The position numbers and the translations under genes are program-made. This document shows, piece after piece, positions 43,810 through 55,987 of a stretch of 64,000 nt of DNA. The first letter of the stretch is position 1, and each line of letters starts with the position of its first letter. The DNA lies in assembly GCA_937949525.1 (NCBI GenBank), contig CALEDT010000015.1, positions 50,484-114,483 on the forward strand, given 5' to 3'. A model generated the notes under the pieces. It worked only from the letters and a program-made list of their open reading frames with translations. It had not been told where the DNA came from and did no database searches. The stretch is from an uncultured Burkholderiales bacterium (GTDB taxonomy: Bacteria; Pseudomonadota; Gammaproteobacteria; Burkholderiales; Thiobacillaceae).

Positions 43810-44895
43810 TTGAACCGCGTCAATCTGCTCGACCTCGATCTGCCCGCACTCGTCGATTTCTGCGCAAGCATCGGCGAGAAACCGTATCGCGCGCGCCAGT
43901 TGGCGCGCTGGCTGCACCAATACGGCGCAGACGATTTCGCTCAGATGAGCGATCTGGCCAAGACCCTGCGCGCCAGGCTGCCCGAGGTCGCCGAGATCCG
44001 CCCACCGTCACTCGGTGAGGCCCAGGTGTCCGCCGATGGCACGCGCAAGTGGCTGCTGGACGTGGGTGGCGGCAATCGCGTCGAGACGGTGTTCATCCCG
44101 GAGACCGGGCGCGGCACGTTGTGCGTGTCCACTCAGGTCGGCTGTGCGCTGGAATGCGCGTTCTGTGCCACCGGCCGCCAGGGCTTCAACCGCAACCTGT
44201 CGGTGGCGGAGATCGTCGGCCAGTTGTGGTGGGCCAACCGGGCGCTGGGGCGCGATCCCAAGGGCGAGCGTATCATCTCCAATGTCGTGCTGATGGGCAT
44301 GGGTGAGCCGCTGCTCAATTTCGACCACACCGTCCGCGCGGTGTCGCTGATGTTGGACGACCATGCCTATGGCCTGTCGCGCCGGCGCGTGACCATCTCC
44401 ACTTCCGGCATCGTGCCGGCCATGGACCGGTTGCGCGAACGCATGCCGGTGGCGCTGGCGGTGTCGCTGCATGCGCCGGACGATACCCTGCGCGATCGTT
44501 TGGTGCCCATCAACCGCAAGTATCCGCTCAAGGAACTGATGGCCGCGTGCCGCCGCTATGTGGCCGATGCGCCGCGCGATTTCATCACCTTCGAGTACAT
44601 CCTGCTCGACGGCGTCAACGATCAGCCGCAACACGCCGAGGCGCTGCTGCGGCTGACGCGCGACGTGCCGTGCAAATTCAACCTGATTCCGTTCAACCCC
44701 TTCCCGCATGCCGGTTTCCGCCGCTCGCCGGCGCAACGCGTGCGCGCGTTCGCCGAACGTCTGGCCGAGGCCGGCTTGGTGGCCACCACGCGCAAGACGC
44801 GGGGCGACGACATCGACGCGGCCTGCGGCCAACTCGCCGGCCAGGTGGACGATCGTTCGCGCCGCGTCATCCGGCGTCTGGAGCTGGCGGCGTGA
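43810..44895 (+). CDS. rlmN: Dual-specificity RNA methyltransferase RlmN
   Basis: A 361-residue radical-SAM enzyme that methylates A2503 of 23S rRNA and A37 of some tRNAs. The [4Fe-4S] motif CALECAFC and [13 protein letters not shown] are present, with [19 protein letters not shown] and [12 protein letters not shown]; the C-terminal [17 protein letters not shown] carries the methyl-carrying Cys region. The start is a TTG 13 bp after ndk, the only plausible initiation codon before [10 protein letters not shown], with GAGG upstream. It overlaps the pilW-like gene by 4 bp. Confidence 0.94.
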   Translation: MNRVNLLDLDLPALVDFCASIGEKPYRARQLARWLHQYGADDFAQMSDLAKTLRARLPEVAEIRPPSLGEAQVSADGTRKWLLDVGGGNRVETVFIPETGRGTLCVSTQVGCALECAFCATGRQGFNRNLSVAEIVGQLWWANRALGRDPKGERIISNVVLMGMGEPLLNFDHTVRAVSLMLDDHAYGLSRRRVTISTSGIVPAMDRLRERMPVALAVSLHAPDDTLRDRLVPINRKYPLKELMAACRRYVADAPRDFITFEYILLDGVNDQPQHAEALLRLTRDVPCKFNLIPFNPFPHAGFRRSPAQRVRAFAERLAEAGLVATTRKTRGDDIDAACGQLAGQVDDRSRRVIRRLELAA

Positions 44896-45692
44896 GCGCG
44901 GCGCGTCTCCTCGCCGGCGCCCTGTTCGCCGGCCTGCTGGCCATGGCCGGGTGCGCCACGGCGCCGGACGGCGGGGCAAGCCCGGAGACGCGGCCGCTTT
45001 CGGCCGAGAATCCGCGCGCGCGCGTGCATACCGAACTGGGTGCCGGCTACTACGCGCGCGGGCAGTACGCCGTGGCGTTGCAGTCCCTGCATACCGCGCT
45101 GGAAGCGGATCCGCGTTACGCGCCGGCCTACAACATCCTCGGTCTGGTGCACGGCGAACTGCGCGAGGACCGGCAGGCCGAGTCCAGCTTCCGCCGCGCG
45201 TTGGAGCTGTCGCCACAGTACTCCGAGGCGCACAACAACTTCGGCCTGTTCCTGTGCCAGCGCGGCCGCATCGACGAGGCCATGAAACGCTTCGAAGCGG
45301 CCCTGGCCAATCCGCTCTATGCGACGCCCGAGCGGGCGCTGGCCAACGCCGGTGCCTGCGCGCTGGAAAAGGGCGATCTGGCCGGTGCAGAGCGCCATTT
45401 CACTGGCGCATTGCGGCGCGCGCCCAATCTCGCGCTGGCCCTGCAAGGCATGGCGGAGGTGAATTTCCGCCAGCAGCGCCTGATGGCGACACGTGCGCAG
45501 CTGCGCCAGTTGTCGGCGCTCGGCGAGCTCAATGCGCAGGCGCTGTGGCTGGGCATACGGGTCGAGCGCGAACTGGGCAACCCGGGCGAGCAACAGTCCT
45601 ATGAGGTGCAGTTGCGCCGGCGTTTCCCGGATTCCATGCAGATGCAATGGTTGCACACCGGGCAGTACCACCAGGCCGGGAGTCTGTTGTGA
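44892..45692 (+). CDS. pilW: Type IV pilus biogenesis lipoprotein PilW/PilF (TPR)
   Basis: A 266-residue outer-membrane lipoprotein starting at the GTG overlapping the rlmN stop. Signal peptide with lipobox LLAMAGC. Several TPR units follow ([63 protein letters not shown]). PilF/PilW pilots secretin PilQ to the outer membrane, and this position between rlmN and rodZ is its usual place. Confidence 0.9.
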   Translation: MSAARLLAGALFAGLLAMAGCATAPDGGASPETRPLSAENPRARVHTELGAGYYARGQYAVALQSLHTALEADPRYAPAYNILGLVHGELREDRQAESSFRRALELSPQYSEAHNNFGLFLCQRGRIDEAMKRFEAALANPLYATPERALANAGACALEKGDLAGAERHFTGALRRAPNLALALQGMAEVNFRQQRLMATRAQLRQLSALGELNAQALWLGIRVERELGNPGEQQSYEVQLRRRFPDSMQMQWLHTGQYHQAGSLL

Positions 45693-46582
45693 GTCACGCG
45701 TTTCGCCCCGGTTGCGGCGCGGAGCTGCGCGCGGCGCGCGAGCGCCGCAAGCTCACCACCGCCGACGTCGCCGCCAAGCTCAAGTTCGCGGTGCGGCAGG
45801 TGGAGGCGCTGGAGGCGGAGGATTTCTCGCATCTTCCCGATGACGTGTTCACGCGCGGTTTCGTGCGTAACTATGCGCGGCTGGTGGGCCTCGACCCCGA
45901 TACGCTGATCACACCGGTCAATCTGGAGCAAACTGCCACGGAGGCGATCACCGCACCCAGTGCCGGTGTCAGCCTGAGCACGCGCGGACTGCGGCGCTGG
46001 CTGCTGACGCCGTTGCTGTTGTTGACCGCGTTTCTGATGCTGGTCGCGCTGCTGTATTACTGGTTGCGCCAGGGCGAGGACGCCCTGCTGCCCGCGCCGG
46101 TCCCCAGCCAGAGCGAGGAAGCGGTCGTGCCCCCGCCGGCCCGCGAATTGCCGGCACCGTCCGTGATGCAGGCGCCCGGGCCGACTCCGGGTGCGCGCGC
46201 CGCCGTGCCCATGGCTGAGGGCGCGGACGTCGCCGTCCCGACGGCGGTCACCCCGCCCCCGCCGGCCGGCCTGGTCGTGAGCCCGTCACCGCCGCCGCGC
46301 GACATCGCGCCCGAGCGTAGTGGCGGCCCCGCGCCGGTGACCACCGGCCGGCATACGCTGCGCTTCGAACCCGAGCTGGATGCCTGGGTGCAGGTGGTGG
46401 ACAACCGCGGCAACAGCTTTTCCAAGCTGATCCGCGCGGGCACCAGCGAGACCTTCAGCGGCGAACCGCCGTTTCGTCTGGTGGTCGGCGAGGCGGCGCG
46501 CGTCAAGCTGACCTACAACGGTCACAGCATCGATCTGCGGCCGTTCATCGGCCAGAAGGTCGCGCGTCTGACCCTGGAATGA
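45689..46582 (+). CDS. rodZ: RodZ-like helix-turn-helix membrane protein
   Basis: A 297-residue bitopic protein starting at GTG overlapping the pilW stop. N-terminal Xre-type HTH_25 ([50 protein letters not shown]), a TM helix ([22 protein letters not shown]), a Pro-rich periplasmic linker and a C-terminal DUF4115 domain ([23 protein letters not shown]). RodZ links MreB to the wall-elongation machinery. Confidence 0.9.
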   Translation: MSHAFRPGCGAELRAARERRKLTTADVAAKLKFAVRQVEALEAEDFSHLPDDVFTRGFVRNYARLVGLDPDTLITPVNLEQTATEAITAPSAGVSLSTRGLRRWLLTPLLLLTAFLMLVALLYYWLRQGEDALLPAPVPSQSEEAVVPPPARELPAPSVMQAPGPTPGARAAVPMAEGADVAVPTAVTPPPPAGLVVSPSPPPRDIAPERSGGPAPVTTGRHTLRFEPELDAWVQVVDNRGNSFSKLIRAGTSETFSGEPPFRLVVGEAARVKLTYNGHSIDLRPFIGQKVARLTLE

Positions 46583-46607
46583 AAACCCTGGCGACCATGG
46601 AGGTGGC

Positions 46608-47846
46608 ATGACCACGAACTCGCTCATCGCGCGCCGTCCCACCCGGCGTGTCATGGTCGGCCACGTGCCGGTGGGCGGCGGCGCGCCGGTGGTGGTGCAG
46701 TCCATGACCAATACCGACACGGCCGACATCGCCGGTACCGTCGCGCAGGTGCGTGAACTGTGGCAGGCCGGCTCCGAGGTCGTGCGCATCACCGTCAACA
46801 CCGAGGAGGCGGCGCGCGCCGTTCCGGCGATCCGCGAGCGGTTGGACGCGTCCGGCTGCAATGTGCCGCTGGTGGGGGATTTCCACTTCAACGGCCACCG
46901 TCTGGTCAAGGCGGTACCGGAATGCGCCGAGGCGCTGGCCAAGCTGCGCATCAATCCGGGCAACGTCGGGCGCGGCGCCAAGCGCGACGAGCAGTTCGCG
47001 ACGCTGATCGAGACCGCCGCGCGTCTGGGCAAGGCGGTGCGCATCGGCGTCAACTGGGGCAGCCTGGATCAGGAACTGCTGGCGCGCATGATGGACGAGA
47101 ACGCGCAGTTGGCCAGGCCGCACGCGCCCGACGAGGTCATGCGCCACGCGCTGATCGCGTCCGCACTGGACTCCGCCGCGCGTGCCGAGGCGCTGGGCTT
47201 GCCGGCGGACCGCATCATCCTGTCCTGCAAGCTGTCCGGCGTGCAGGATCTGATCCAGGTCTACCGTGACCTGGCGTCGCGCTGCGACTACGCACTGCAC
47301 CTGGGGTTGACCGAGGCCGGTATGGGCAGCAAGGGCATCGTCGCCTCCACTGCGGCGCTGGCCGTGCTGCTGCAGGAGGGGATCGGCGACACCATCCGTG
47401 TGTCGTTGACGCCGCAGCCGGGCGAATCGCGAACCACCGAAGTGCAGGTGGCGCAGGAGATCCTGCAGACCATGGGTATCCGTTCGTTCACGCCGCTGGT
47501 GACCGCCTGCCCCGGCTGCGGCCGCACCACCAGCACCGTGTTCCAGGAACTGGCGCAGAGGATCCAGACCTGGTTGCGCGCGCAGATGCCGGCCTGGCGC
47601 GAGCGTTACCCCGGGGTCGAGACCATGAACGTCGCGGTGATGGGCTGCGTGGTCAACGGCCCGGGCGAGAGCAAGCACGCCAATGTCGGCATCAGCCTGC
47701 CCGGCACCAACGAGACGCCGGTGGCGCCGGTCTATGTCGACGGCGAGAAAACCGTGACGCTGAAGGGCGAGCGCATCGCCGAGGAGTTCCAGGCCATCGT
47801 CGAGGATTATGTGCGCCGGACCTACGGCGGGGGTGGCGCGGCATGA
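46608..47846 (+). CDS. ispG: 4-hydroxy-3-methylbut-2-en-1-yl diphosphate synthase IspG
   Basis: A 412-residue iron-sulfur enzyme of the MEP isoprenoid pathway. TIM-barrel part: [58 protein letters not shown]. Fe-S part: [11 protein letters not shown] and [11 protein letters not shown] with the three cluster cysteines. GGAGG lies 5 nt before the ATG. Confidence 0.97.
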   Translation: MTTNSLIARRPTRRVMVGHVPVGGGAPVVVQSMTNTDTADIAGTVAQVRELWQAGSEVVRITVNTEEAARAVPAIRERLDASGCNVPLVGDFHFNGHRLVKAVPECAEALAKLRINPGNVGRGAKRDEQFATLIETAARLGKAVRIGVNWGSLDQELLARMMDENAQLARPHAPDEVMRHALIASALDSAARAEALGLPADRIILSCKLSGVQDLIQVYRDLASRCDYALHLGLTEAGMGSKGIVASTAALAVLLQEGIGDTIRVSLTPQPGESRTTEVQVAQEILQTMGIRSFTPLVTACPGCGRTTSTVFQELAQRIQTWLRAQMPAWRERYPGVETMNVAVMGCVVNGPGESKHANVGISLPGTNETPVAPVYVDGEKTVTLKGERIAEEFQAIVEDYVRRTYGGGGAA

Positions 47847-47883
47847 ACCGCATCGCCGTTTCGCGTTTGCCGGGGGTTCTGCA

Positions 47884-49167
<1,284 letters not shown>

Positions 49168-49234
49168 CGGGGCGGGGTCCGAACGCGTTTGCGGCCGCTA
49201 CCACCCGCCTACTCCATCATACGAAGGACATCTC

Positions 49235-49864
49235 ATGGCATTGGATCTGGAAGAGCAGGAAAAGATCGACGAGGCGAAAGCCTGGTGGAAACGGCACGGT
49301 AACAAGGTGATCTGGGGCATCACGCTGTTCCTGCTGGCGGTGGCCGGTTGGCGCGGCTGGGAGACCTGGACGCGCAATCAGGCGGCCGAGGCGTCGATGC
49401 TGTTCGATCGCGCCGTGCAGGCAATCAATCTGAACGACCACAAGACCGCCAAGGAGGCGGCCGGGCAGATCATGGAAGGGCACAAGCGCAGCGCCTACGC
49501 GACGCCGGCGGCGTGGCTCGCCGGACATCTGAACCTCGAAGCGGGTGACCTGAAGAGCGCACGCGCGCAGTACGAATTCGCGCTGGAACGGGCGCGCGAC
49601 GACGGCATGCGTCCGATGGCGCGCCTGCGGCTGGCCGCCCTGATGTTCGAGGAGGGCGATCTGGATGCCGCCTTGAAACTGCTGGAAGCGCCGTTCCAGC
49701 CGGCATTCGCCGGGCTGGCCGAGCAGTTGCGCGGTGATCTGTTGGTGGCCAAGGGCAATGACGCCGACGCGCGCGAAGCCTACCGTCTGGCGCTGCAAAA
49801 GCTGGGCGACGACAGTCCGCTCAAGCCGCTGGTGGAGATCCGCCTCGATGCGCTGGGAGGCTGA
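49235..49864 (+). CDS. yfgM: YfgM-like TPR protein, ancillary SecYEG translocon subunit
   Basis: A 209-residue protein: short cytoplasmic N-terminus (EQEKIDEAKAWWKRHGNK), a TM helix (VIWGITLFLLAVAGWRGW), then periplasmic TPR-like helices. Length and placement between hisS and bamB match YfgM, which works with PpiD at the translocon. AAGGA lies upstream of the ATG. It ends 1 bp before bamB. Confidence 0.88.
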   Translation: MALDLEEQEKIDEAKAWWKRHGNKVIWGITLFLLAVAGWRGWETWTRNQAAEASMLFDRAVQAINLNDHKTAKEAAGQIMEGHKRSAYATPAAWLAGHLNLEAGDLKSARAQYEFALERARDDGMRPMARLRLAALMFEEGDLDAALKLLEAPFQPAFAGLAEQLRGDLLVAKGNDADAREAYRLALQKLGDDSPLKPLVEIRLDALGG

Positions 49865-49865
49865 C

Positions 49866-51014
49866 GTGCTGAAACCGGCATTGCTGATGGCGGTGGCGCT
49901 GACGCTTGGCGGCTGCGGCACCGTAAGCGGATGGTTCTCGGGCGGCAGGACGGCCACCAAGCCGGCGGAACTGGTCGACTTCAAACCGACGGCCACGCTG
50001 ACGCGCGCCTGGAACGCCAGTGTCGGTGGCGCCGGCCCGTATGTGTTCTCGCCCGGCAGCGACGGCTCGGCGGTGTATGTCGCCGATCGCGATGGCCGCG
50101 TGGTCAAACTGGATCTGGCCAGCGGCCGCGAGCTGTGGCGTGTCGATGCTGGCCGTGCGCTGTCCGCCGGCGTCGGTGTCGGCACCGGTCTGGTTCTGGT
50201 GGGCACACCGCGCGGCGAGGTTCTGGCCTTCCGCACCGCCGACGGGGCGCCCGCCTGGAGCGCCCGGCTGTCGGGTGAAATCCTGGTGCCGCCGGTCGCA
50301 CTGGAGGGCATGGTGGCGGCGCGCGCCAACGACGGCCGCATCTATCTGCTCGATGCCGCCACCGGCCAGGTGCGCTGGCAGTACAGCCGCGCGCTGCCGG
50401 CCTTGACGCTGCGCGAACAGGGCCATTTGGCGTTGACGCCGGTGGCGTTGTATGCCGGCCATGCCGGCGGTCGTCTGACCGCGCTGACGTTGAACAACGG
50501 CGCGCCGCTGTGGGAAGCTAACGTTGCCCTGCCGCGCGGTGCCACCGAGCTGGAGCGCATCGCCGACGTCGCCGGACCGCTGGCCCTGGATGGGCGCATG
50601 GTCTGCGCCGCCGCCTTCCAGGGGCGGGTGGCCTGCTTCGACCGATTGACCGGCAACGGTATCTGGGCGCGTGAGCTGTCGGCGTTGCGTGGTCTGGACA
50701 TGGATGCGCGTCACGTTTACGCCGCCGACGAACGCGGCGCCGTGCTGGCGCTCGACCGCGGGCGCGGCACCAACCCGTGGAAGCAGGACAAACTGCGCGA
50801 CCGTGGCCTGTCCAGTCCGGTGGCCGTGGCCCAGGCGTTCGTCGCCGTGGGCGACTATCAGGGCCATGTCCACCTGCTCGATGCCGAGACCGGCGCCTTC
50901 GCCGCGCGTGCCGCCACCGACGGCAGCGCCATCCAGGGCGTCATGCTGTCGCTGCGCAGCGGGCTGGTGGTGCAGACCGCGAATGGCGGCGTGTTCGCGT
51001 TCAGGCTCGAGTGA
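49866..51014 (+). CDS. bamB: Outer-membrane assembly lipoprotein BamB
   Basis: A 382-residue lipoprotein starting at GTG. Lipobox LTLGGC. It is an eight-bladed PQQ-type beta propeller with repeated units such as VYVADRDGRVVKLDLASGRE, EVLAFRTADGAPAWSARL and IYLLDAATGQVRWQYS. BamB is part of the BAM complex, which inserts beta-barrel proteins. Confidence 0.93.
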   Translation: MLKPALLMAVALTLGGCGTVSGWFSGGRTATKPAELVDFKPTATLTRAWNASVGGAGPYVFSPGSDGSAVYVADRDGRVVKLDLASGRELWRVDAGRALSAGVGVGTGLVLVGTPRGEVLAFRTADGAPAWSARLSGEILVPPVALEGMVAARANDGRIYLLDAATGQVRWQYSRALPALTLREQGHLALTPVALYAGHAGGRLTALTLNNGAPLWEANVALPRGATELERIADVAGPLALDGRMVCAAAFQGRVACFDRLTGNGIWARELSALRGLDMDARHVYAADERGAVLALDRGRGTNPWKQDKLRDRGLSSPVAVAQAFVAVGDYQGHVHLLDAETGAFAARAATDGSAIQGVMLSLRSGLVVQTANGGVFAFRLE

Positions 51015-51112
51015 TGGCGGCGACCGAGCGCAACCATGGCCCGGCACCGACCGCCAGGCCGCGAAGCTAGCCGCCGCGCGCTACGTTCCGCATTCTTTGC
51101 CCGGGTTTGCCC

Positions 51113-52513
51113 ATGCTCCCCACCCTGGTCTTGGTCGGTCGCCCCAACGTCGGCAAGTCGACGTTGTTCAACCGGCTTACGCAGACGCGCGACGCGCTGG
51201 TACACGACCAGCCGGGTTTGACCCGCGACCGCCACTACGGCCAGGGCCGCATCGGCGGCAGACCTTTCCTGGTGGTCGATACCGGCGGCTTCGAACCCGT
51301 TGCCGACCGTGGCATCCTGGCGGAAATGGCGCGCCAGACGCTGCAGGCGGTGGACGAGGGCGATGTCGTCGTGTTCATGGTCGATGCGCGCACCGGCCTA
51401 ACCCCGCAGGACAAGCTGATCGCCGACAAACTGCGGCGTGCCGGACGCCCGGTATTGCTGGCGGTCAACAAGGCCGAGGGCATGCGCCGCGAAGTGGTCA
51501 CGGCGGAGTTCCACGAACTGGGCCTGGGTGATCCCGTGGCCATTTCCGGTGCGCATGGCGAAGGCGTGCGCGAACTGGTGGAACTGGCGCTGGCGCCCTT
51601 GCCGGCGGACACCTCGGCGGCGGAGCCCGCCGCCGAACACCCGCGCATCGCCGTCGTCGGCCGTCCCAACGTCGGCAAGTCCACGCTGGTCAACACGCTG
51701 GTGGGCGAGACCCGGGTCATCGCCTTCGATGAACCCGGCACCACGCGCGATGCCATCGATGTCGAATTCCGCCGCGGCGAACGGCACTACACCTTGGTCG
51801 ACACCGCCGGCGTGCGTCGCAAGGGGCGGGTGACCGAGGCCGTGGAGAAGTTCTCGGTGATCAAGACGCTGCAGGCGATCGAACAGGCCAACGTGGTGGT
51901 GTTGGTGCTCGACGCGCGTCAGGAGATCGCCGATCAGGATGCCCATCTCGGCGGATTCGTCCTGGAGGCCGGGCGCGCGCTGGTGCTGGCGGTGAACAAG
52001 TGGGACGGACTCGACGACTACCAGCGCCAGCGCATCAAGCGTGAATTGGAACGCCGCCTGGGCTTCCTCGATTTCGCCCGCGTCCATTTCATCTCCGCGC
52101 TGCGCGGCGATGGCATCGGCGGCGTGCTGAAGTCGGTGGACGAAGCCTATGCCGCCGCCATGGCCAAGCTGCCGACGCCACGGTTGACGCGTGTTCTTCT
52201 GGACGCGGTGACGCAGCACCAGCCGCCCAAGTCGGGACCGTTCCGCCCCAAGCTGAAATACGCGCACCAGGGCGGCAGCAATCCGCCGGTGATCGTGGTG
52301 CATGGCAACCACCTGGAAGGCGTCGGCGCGGACTATCGGCGCTACCTGGAAAACGTGTTCCGCACCACGTTCGATTTGCGCGGCACGCCGCTGCGCGTCG
52401 ACTTCAAGTCCGGCCACAACCCGTTCGATGCGCGCAAACCCGGCAATCTCACGCCGCGCCAGCAACGCACCGCGGAACGCGCCCGGCAGCGTCAGCACAA
52501 GCCGGCGCGCTGA
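51113..52513 (+). CDS. der: Ribosome-assembly GTPase Der (EngA)
   Basis: A 466-residue protein with two tandem GTPase domains: [27 protein letters not shown], and [32 protein letters not shown]; a KH-like C-terminal domain follows ([14 protein letters not shown]). Der is needed for 50S maturation. The ATG is used although a TTG lies two codons upstream. Confidence 0.96.
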   Translation: MLPTLVLVGRPNVGKSTLFNRLTQTRDALVHDQPGLTRDRHYGQGRIGGRPFLVVDTGGFEPVADRGILAEMARQTLQAVDEGDVVVFMVDARTGLTPQDKLIADKLRRAGRPVLLAVNKAEGMRREVVTAEFHELGLGDPVAISGAHGEGVRELVELALAPLPADTSAAEPAAEHPRIAVVGRPNVGKSTLVNTLVGETRVIAFDEPGTTRDAIDVEFRRGERHYTLVDTAGVRRKGRVTEAVEKFSVIKTLQAIEQANVVVLVLDARQEIADQDAHLGGFVLEAGRALVLAVNKWDGLDDYQRQRIKRELERRLGFLDFARVHFISALRGDGIGGVLKSVDEAYAAAMAKLPTPRLTRVLLDAVTQHQPPKSGPFRPKLKYAHQGGSNPPVIVVHGNHLEGVGADYRRYLENVFRTTFDLRGTPLRVDFKSGHNPFDARKPGNLTPRQQRTAERARQRQHKPAR

Positions 52514-52611
52514 GCCGCGGTATCGGTCGGCGTAGCCCGTTGGCGCCAGCGTTCGCCGCGGGGCTTGCGGCGAGAAGGCGTGGCGCGCCGGAACGGCGGC
52601 GGGGGAAACCG

Positions 52612-53931
52612 TCAGCCCGACTGGCCGCCGATGTGGATGCGCTGTCCCGGCATCAACACCTCGATGTTGTCGTTCCAGCGCATCAGGTCGGCGACACGCA
52701 CGTTGTAGCGCCGGGCCAGCGCTGCGAGCGTATCGCCGCGCTGCACCACGTGGGTGCGTGGCGGCGTCGCACCGGCGGGTTGCTCCGCGACCTTGCGCTG
52801 AGTAGCGTCAGCGGCCGTGCCGCGCGGCACCACCAGGGTCTGCGCCTTGGTCAACCGGCCCTGGTGCAACGTGACCGGGTTGTGTTCACGCAGCCAGGCG
52901 ACGGTCACGCCGAAACGCTGGGCGATGGCTTGCAGGCTCTCACCCTGGCGCGCGCTGTAGGTGTCCAACAGTTTGCGTTCGCCGCGGCTGTGCATGTTGT
53001 GGTGGAAGGTCTCCACCCGGTCGGCCGGCAGCAGCAGCACGCCACGGGTATCGGTATGGATCACCCGGCGCTGGAACGCCGGGTTGAGCATGAGGAAGTC
53101 GTCCAGCTCCATTTCCGCCAGGCGCGCGGCCTGACGCGCTTCGATCGGGTGGTGCACACGCACCTGCATGAAATAGACCTCGTCGGCGATCTCGGACAAC
53201 CGCACGCCGAAGCGTTCCGGCTCGCGCACGATGTTGCGCACGGCGATCAGTTTGGGCACGTAGTGGCGCGTCTCGGTGGGCAGGCGCAGATCGGCGTAGC
53301 CGCGCTGCCTGCCGGCGCGCAGTGCGCGCTGCACGCAACCCTCGCCGCAGTTGTAAGCGGCCAGCGCCAGCTCCCAGTCGTTGAACATGCCGTGCAGGTA
53401 TTGGAGGTAGTCCAACGCCGCCCGCGTCGCCTGCACGATGTCGCGACGTCCATCGAACCATTCGTTCTGTTTCAGTCCGTACACCCGGCCGGTGGACGGA
53501 ATGAATTGCCAGATACCGGCGGCCTTCTGCGGCGACACCGCCTGGGGATCGAAGGCCGACTCGATCAGCGGCAACAGCGCGATTTCCATGGGCATGCCGC
53601 GTCGCTCGACTTCTTCCACGATGTGGAACAGGTAAGGGCGGCTGCGCTCGATCGCCCGCTCCAGATGGGCCGGGCGCCGCGCATACCACTGCTCGTGCGT
53701 GCGCACCAAGGCCGGATTGGGCTCCTGCAAGGCAAAACCGTTGCGGATGCGATCCCACAGATCGCCTTCCTCGGCAGCGGCGCCGGTCATCTCCGGCTGG
53801 CTCAACGCGTAGCTGACCTTGAGGGTCGGCTGCAGGCGTCCGTCGCTCGCGTGCGCCAACGGGACGATCAGGCACGCCAGCAGCGCCGGCAGTACGCGTC
53901 TGACAGGGGATAGGGTCCACACGTTCGACAT
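52612..53931 (-). CDS. mltD: Membrane-bound lytic murein transglycosylase D
   Basis: A 439-residue exported enzyme with an N-terminal signal (RVLPALLACLIVPLAHA). The SLT/MltD catalytic domain follows: IALLPLIESAFDPQAVSPQKAAGIWQF with the catalytic Glu, RRDIVQATRAALDYL, LALAAYNCGEG. Two C-terminal LysM repeats bind peptidoglycan (YSARQGESLQAIAQRFGV..., HVVQRGDTLAALARRYNV...). No lipobox Cys was seen, so it may be soluble or anchored differently from E. coli MltD. Confidence 0.92.
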   Translation of the reverse strand: MSNVWTLSPVRRVLPALLACLIVPLAHASDGRLQPTLKVSYALSQPEMTGAAAEEGDLWDRIRNGFALQEPNPALVRTHEQWYARRPAHLERAIERSRPYLFHIVEEVERRGMPMEIALLPLIESAFDPQAVSPQKAAGIWQFIPSTGRVYGLKQNEWFDGRRDIVQATRAALDYLQYLHGMFNDWELALAAYNCGEGCVQRALRAGRQRGYADLRLPTETRHYVPKLIAVRNIVREPERFGVRLSEIADEVYFMQVRVHHPIEARQAARLAEMELDDFLMLNPAFQRRVIHTDTRGVLLLPADRVETFHHNMHSRGERKLLDTYSARQGESLQAIAQRFGVTVAWLREHNPVTLHQGRLTKAQTLVVPRGTAADATQRKVAEQPAGATPPRTHVVQRGDTLAALARRYNVRVADLMRWNDNIEVLMPGQRIHIGGQSG

Positions 53932-54113
53932 GGATGACGGATGCGGTATCGCAACATATTGATGTGATTGGGGATTTTACCTGATGTGGGGCGCAGGCTC
54001 AAGCTTCCGCCCGCCAGCCCGGCCAGGGTGGAGCCGCTCGCGGACGGAATCCGCTCGCCGACCAGGACTGCGGGCGCACCGGTTGGACGATGCGTGGTCG
54101 ACGGGGTGGCGGC

Positions 54114-54710
54114 TCAGCGGGTGCCGAAATCCACGGTCGGCGGCGCGCTGATGGCCTGCTCGTTCTCAACGGCAAAGCTGGGCTTGGTCTGGTGACCGAA
54201 CAACTTGGCCGTGAGGTTGCTGGGAAAGGACCGCACCGTGACGTTGTAGTCGCGCACCGCGGCGATATAGCGGTTGCGCGCGACGGCAATGCGGTTCTCG
54301 GTGCCTTCCAGTTGTGCCTGCAGGTCGCGGAAGCCCGCGTCCGCCTTGAGCTGCGGGTAGTTTTCCGCCACCGCCAGCAGGCGCGACAGCGCGCTGCCCA
54401 GTTGGCCCTGCGCGGCCTGAAAGCGCTCGAACGCAGCCGGATCGTTCAACACGTCCGCGGTGACGGCGATCTGGCCCACCCGGGCGCGCGCCTGGGTGAC
54501 CTCCTCCAGCACGCGCGCCTCGTGCGCGGCGTAGCCCTTGACCGTGTTGACCAGGTTGGGCACCAGGTCGGCGCGCCGCTGGTACTGGTTCAGCACTTCC
54601 GCCCAGCCGGCCTTGATCGCCTCGTCCTGCGCCTGCAGGGTGTTGTAGCCGCAGCCGGACAGCAGCGTGGCGCTCAGCGTCAGGACCACGGCCAGGATGA
54701 ACGCGTGCAT
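54114..54710 (-). CDS. LemA family protein
   Basis: A 198-residue protein with a lipobox-like N-terminus (VVLTLSATLLSGCG) and the LemA helical core: AEVLNQYQRRADLVPNLVNTVKGYAAHEARVLEEVTQARA, ENYPQLKADAGFRDLQAQLEGTENRIAVARNRYI. Function of LemA proteins is poorly known; some are linked to envelope stress. It is often paired with a TPM-domain protein, which is not seen here. Confidence 0.88.
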   Translation of the reverse strand: MHAFILAVVLTLSATLLSGCGYNTLQAQDEAIKAGWAEVLNQYQRRADLVPNLVNTVKGYAAHEARVLEEVTQARARVGQIAVTADVLNDPAAFERFQAAQGQLGSALSRLLAVAENYPQLKADAGFRDLQAQLEGTENRIAVARNRYIAAVRDYNVTVRSFPSNLTAKLFGHQTKPSFAVENEQAISAPPTVDFGTR

Positions 54711-54737
54711 GGAAGCTCCTCGGTGATTGTGGGATGT

Positions 54738-55526
54738 TCAGGCGGGCTCGGCCGGTTGCAGCGCGCGCAGGGTACGCCGGGCCAACAGCAAATCCTCCCA
54801 CGCCTTGGCCTTGTCGGCGGCGTTGCGCAGCAGGTAGGCAGGGTGATAGGTCACCACCATCGGCACGCCCCGCCAGGTGTGGACGTGCCCGCGCAAGCGG
54901 CCGATGGGCGTGTCGGTCAGCAACAGGCTCTGCGCCGCGATGCGGCCGAGTGCCACGATCAGGCGCGGGCGCATCAGCTCGATCTGGCGTTCCAGGTAGG
55001 GCAGGCAGGCGGCGGTTTCCTCCGGCCTCGGGTCGCGGTTGCCCGGCGGGCGGGACTTGAGCACGTTGGCGATGTAGACGTTGCGTCCCCGTTCGAGGCC
55101 GATGGCGGCGAGCATGGCGTCCAGCAGCTTGCCGGCCTGACCGACGAAGGGTTCGCCCAGGCGGTCCTCCTCCGCGCCGGGCGCTTCGCCGATGAACAGC
55201 CACTCGGCGCGACGATCGCCCACGCCCGGCACGCCCTGCGTGCGGCTGGTGGACAGCGGGCAGCGCGTGCACGCGCGCACGGCCGCTTCGAGCTGGTCCC
55301 AATCCATGGTGGCGATGTCCGTCGTGGTCTCCGGGTCGGCACGCGCGACCGGGGGCGCGGTGGGTTGCACGGTGTGCGTGGGCGCCATGAGCACGGAAGG
55401 CGTCATCCCGTCTTCGTCCGCGTCGATGGTCGCCTCGGCCGACGATGATCGGGCATCGTTCCGGCGCAGGCGCCAGACCGGCCACAACTCCAGTTCGCGC
55501 AGACGACGCGCGGCGGGCGAGGTCAC
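54738..55526 (-). CDS. Type 4 uracil-DNA glycosylase
   Basis: A 262-residue protein starting at the GTG overlapping the rimI stop. After a variable ~90-residue N-terminus comes the family 4 core: [35 protein letters not shown] and [11 protein letters not shown]. It removes uracil from DNA. Family members bind a [4Fe-4S] cluster with four cysteines; three candidates are visible (the CTRC pair and AACLPYL). The usual KCRPPGNR motif is KSRPPGNR here, with Ser encoded at 55053-55055. Confidence 0.9.
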   Translation of the reverse strand: MTSPAARRLRELELWPVWRLRRNDARSSSAEATIDADEDGMTPSVLMAPTHTVQPTAPPVARADPETTTDIATMDWDQLEAAVRACTRCPLSTSRTQGVPGVGDRRAEWLFIGEAPGAEEDRLGEPFVGQAGKLLDAMLAAIGLERGRNVYIANVLKSRPPGNRDPRPEETAACLPYLERQIELMRPRLIVALGRIAAQSLLLTDTPIGRLRGHVHTWRGVPMVVTYHPAYLLRNAADKAKAWEDLLLARRTLRALQPAEPA

Positions 55527-55987
55527 AGGTCCAGCCTCATCACCAGTGCGTCCTCGGCGCCCTGGTCCGACGGGTAGTAGCCCTTGCGCAGCGCCAGCGC
55601 GGCGAAGCCCAGACGTTGATACAGACGCACGGCGGGGGTGTTGGATGGCCGTACTTCCAGAAAGATGAACTGCGAGCCGTGTGCGCGCGCGGTGGCGATC
55701 AGGTGCTCCATCATCTGGCGGCCGAATCCGCGCCCCTGCCAGGCGGGTGCGACGCAGCAGTTGAGGATATGTCCCTCGCCCACCGCCAGCATCATGATCC
55801 AGTAGCCGGCGATCTCGCCGTCGAGCTCGGCGGTCCAGCAGGAGTAGCCGGCTTCCAGGCAATCGCGGAAATTGCCCAGCGTCCACGGGTAGGGATAGGC
55901 GGCGCGTTCCACGCGCACGATGGATTCCAGGTCGTCATGCGTCATCGGCCGGAAGGAGAACTCCAGCGGTTTGAGCACCGCGCTCAT
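55523..55987 (-). CDS. rimI: Ribosomal-protein-alanine N-acetyltransferase RimI
   Basis: A 154-residue GNAT enzyme: [26 protein letters not shown], acetyl-CoA loop [38 protein letters not shown]. RimI acetylates the N-terminus of ribosomal protein S18. It starts at the ATG overlapping the tsaB stop by 4 bp; tsaB-rimI pairing is common. Confidence 0.93.
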   Translation of the reverse strand: MSAVLKPLEFSFRPMTHDDLESIVRVERAAYPYPWTLGNFRDCLEAGYSCWTAELDGEIAGYWIMMLAVGEGHILNCCVAPAWQGRGFGRQMMEHLIATARAHGSQFIFLEVRPSNTPAVRLYQRLGFAALALRKGYYPSDQGAEDALVMRLDL

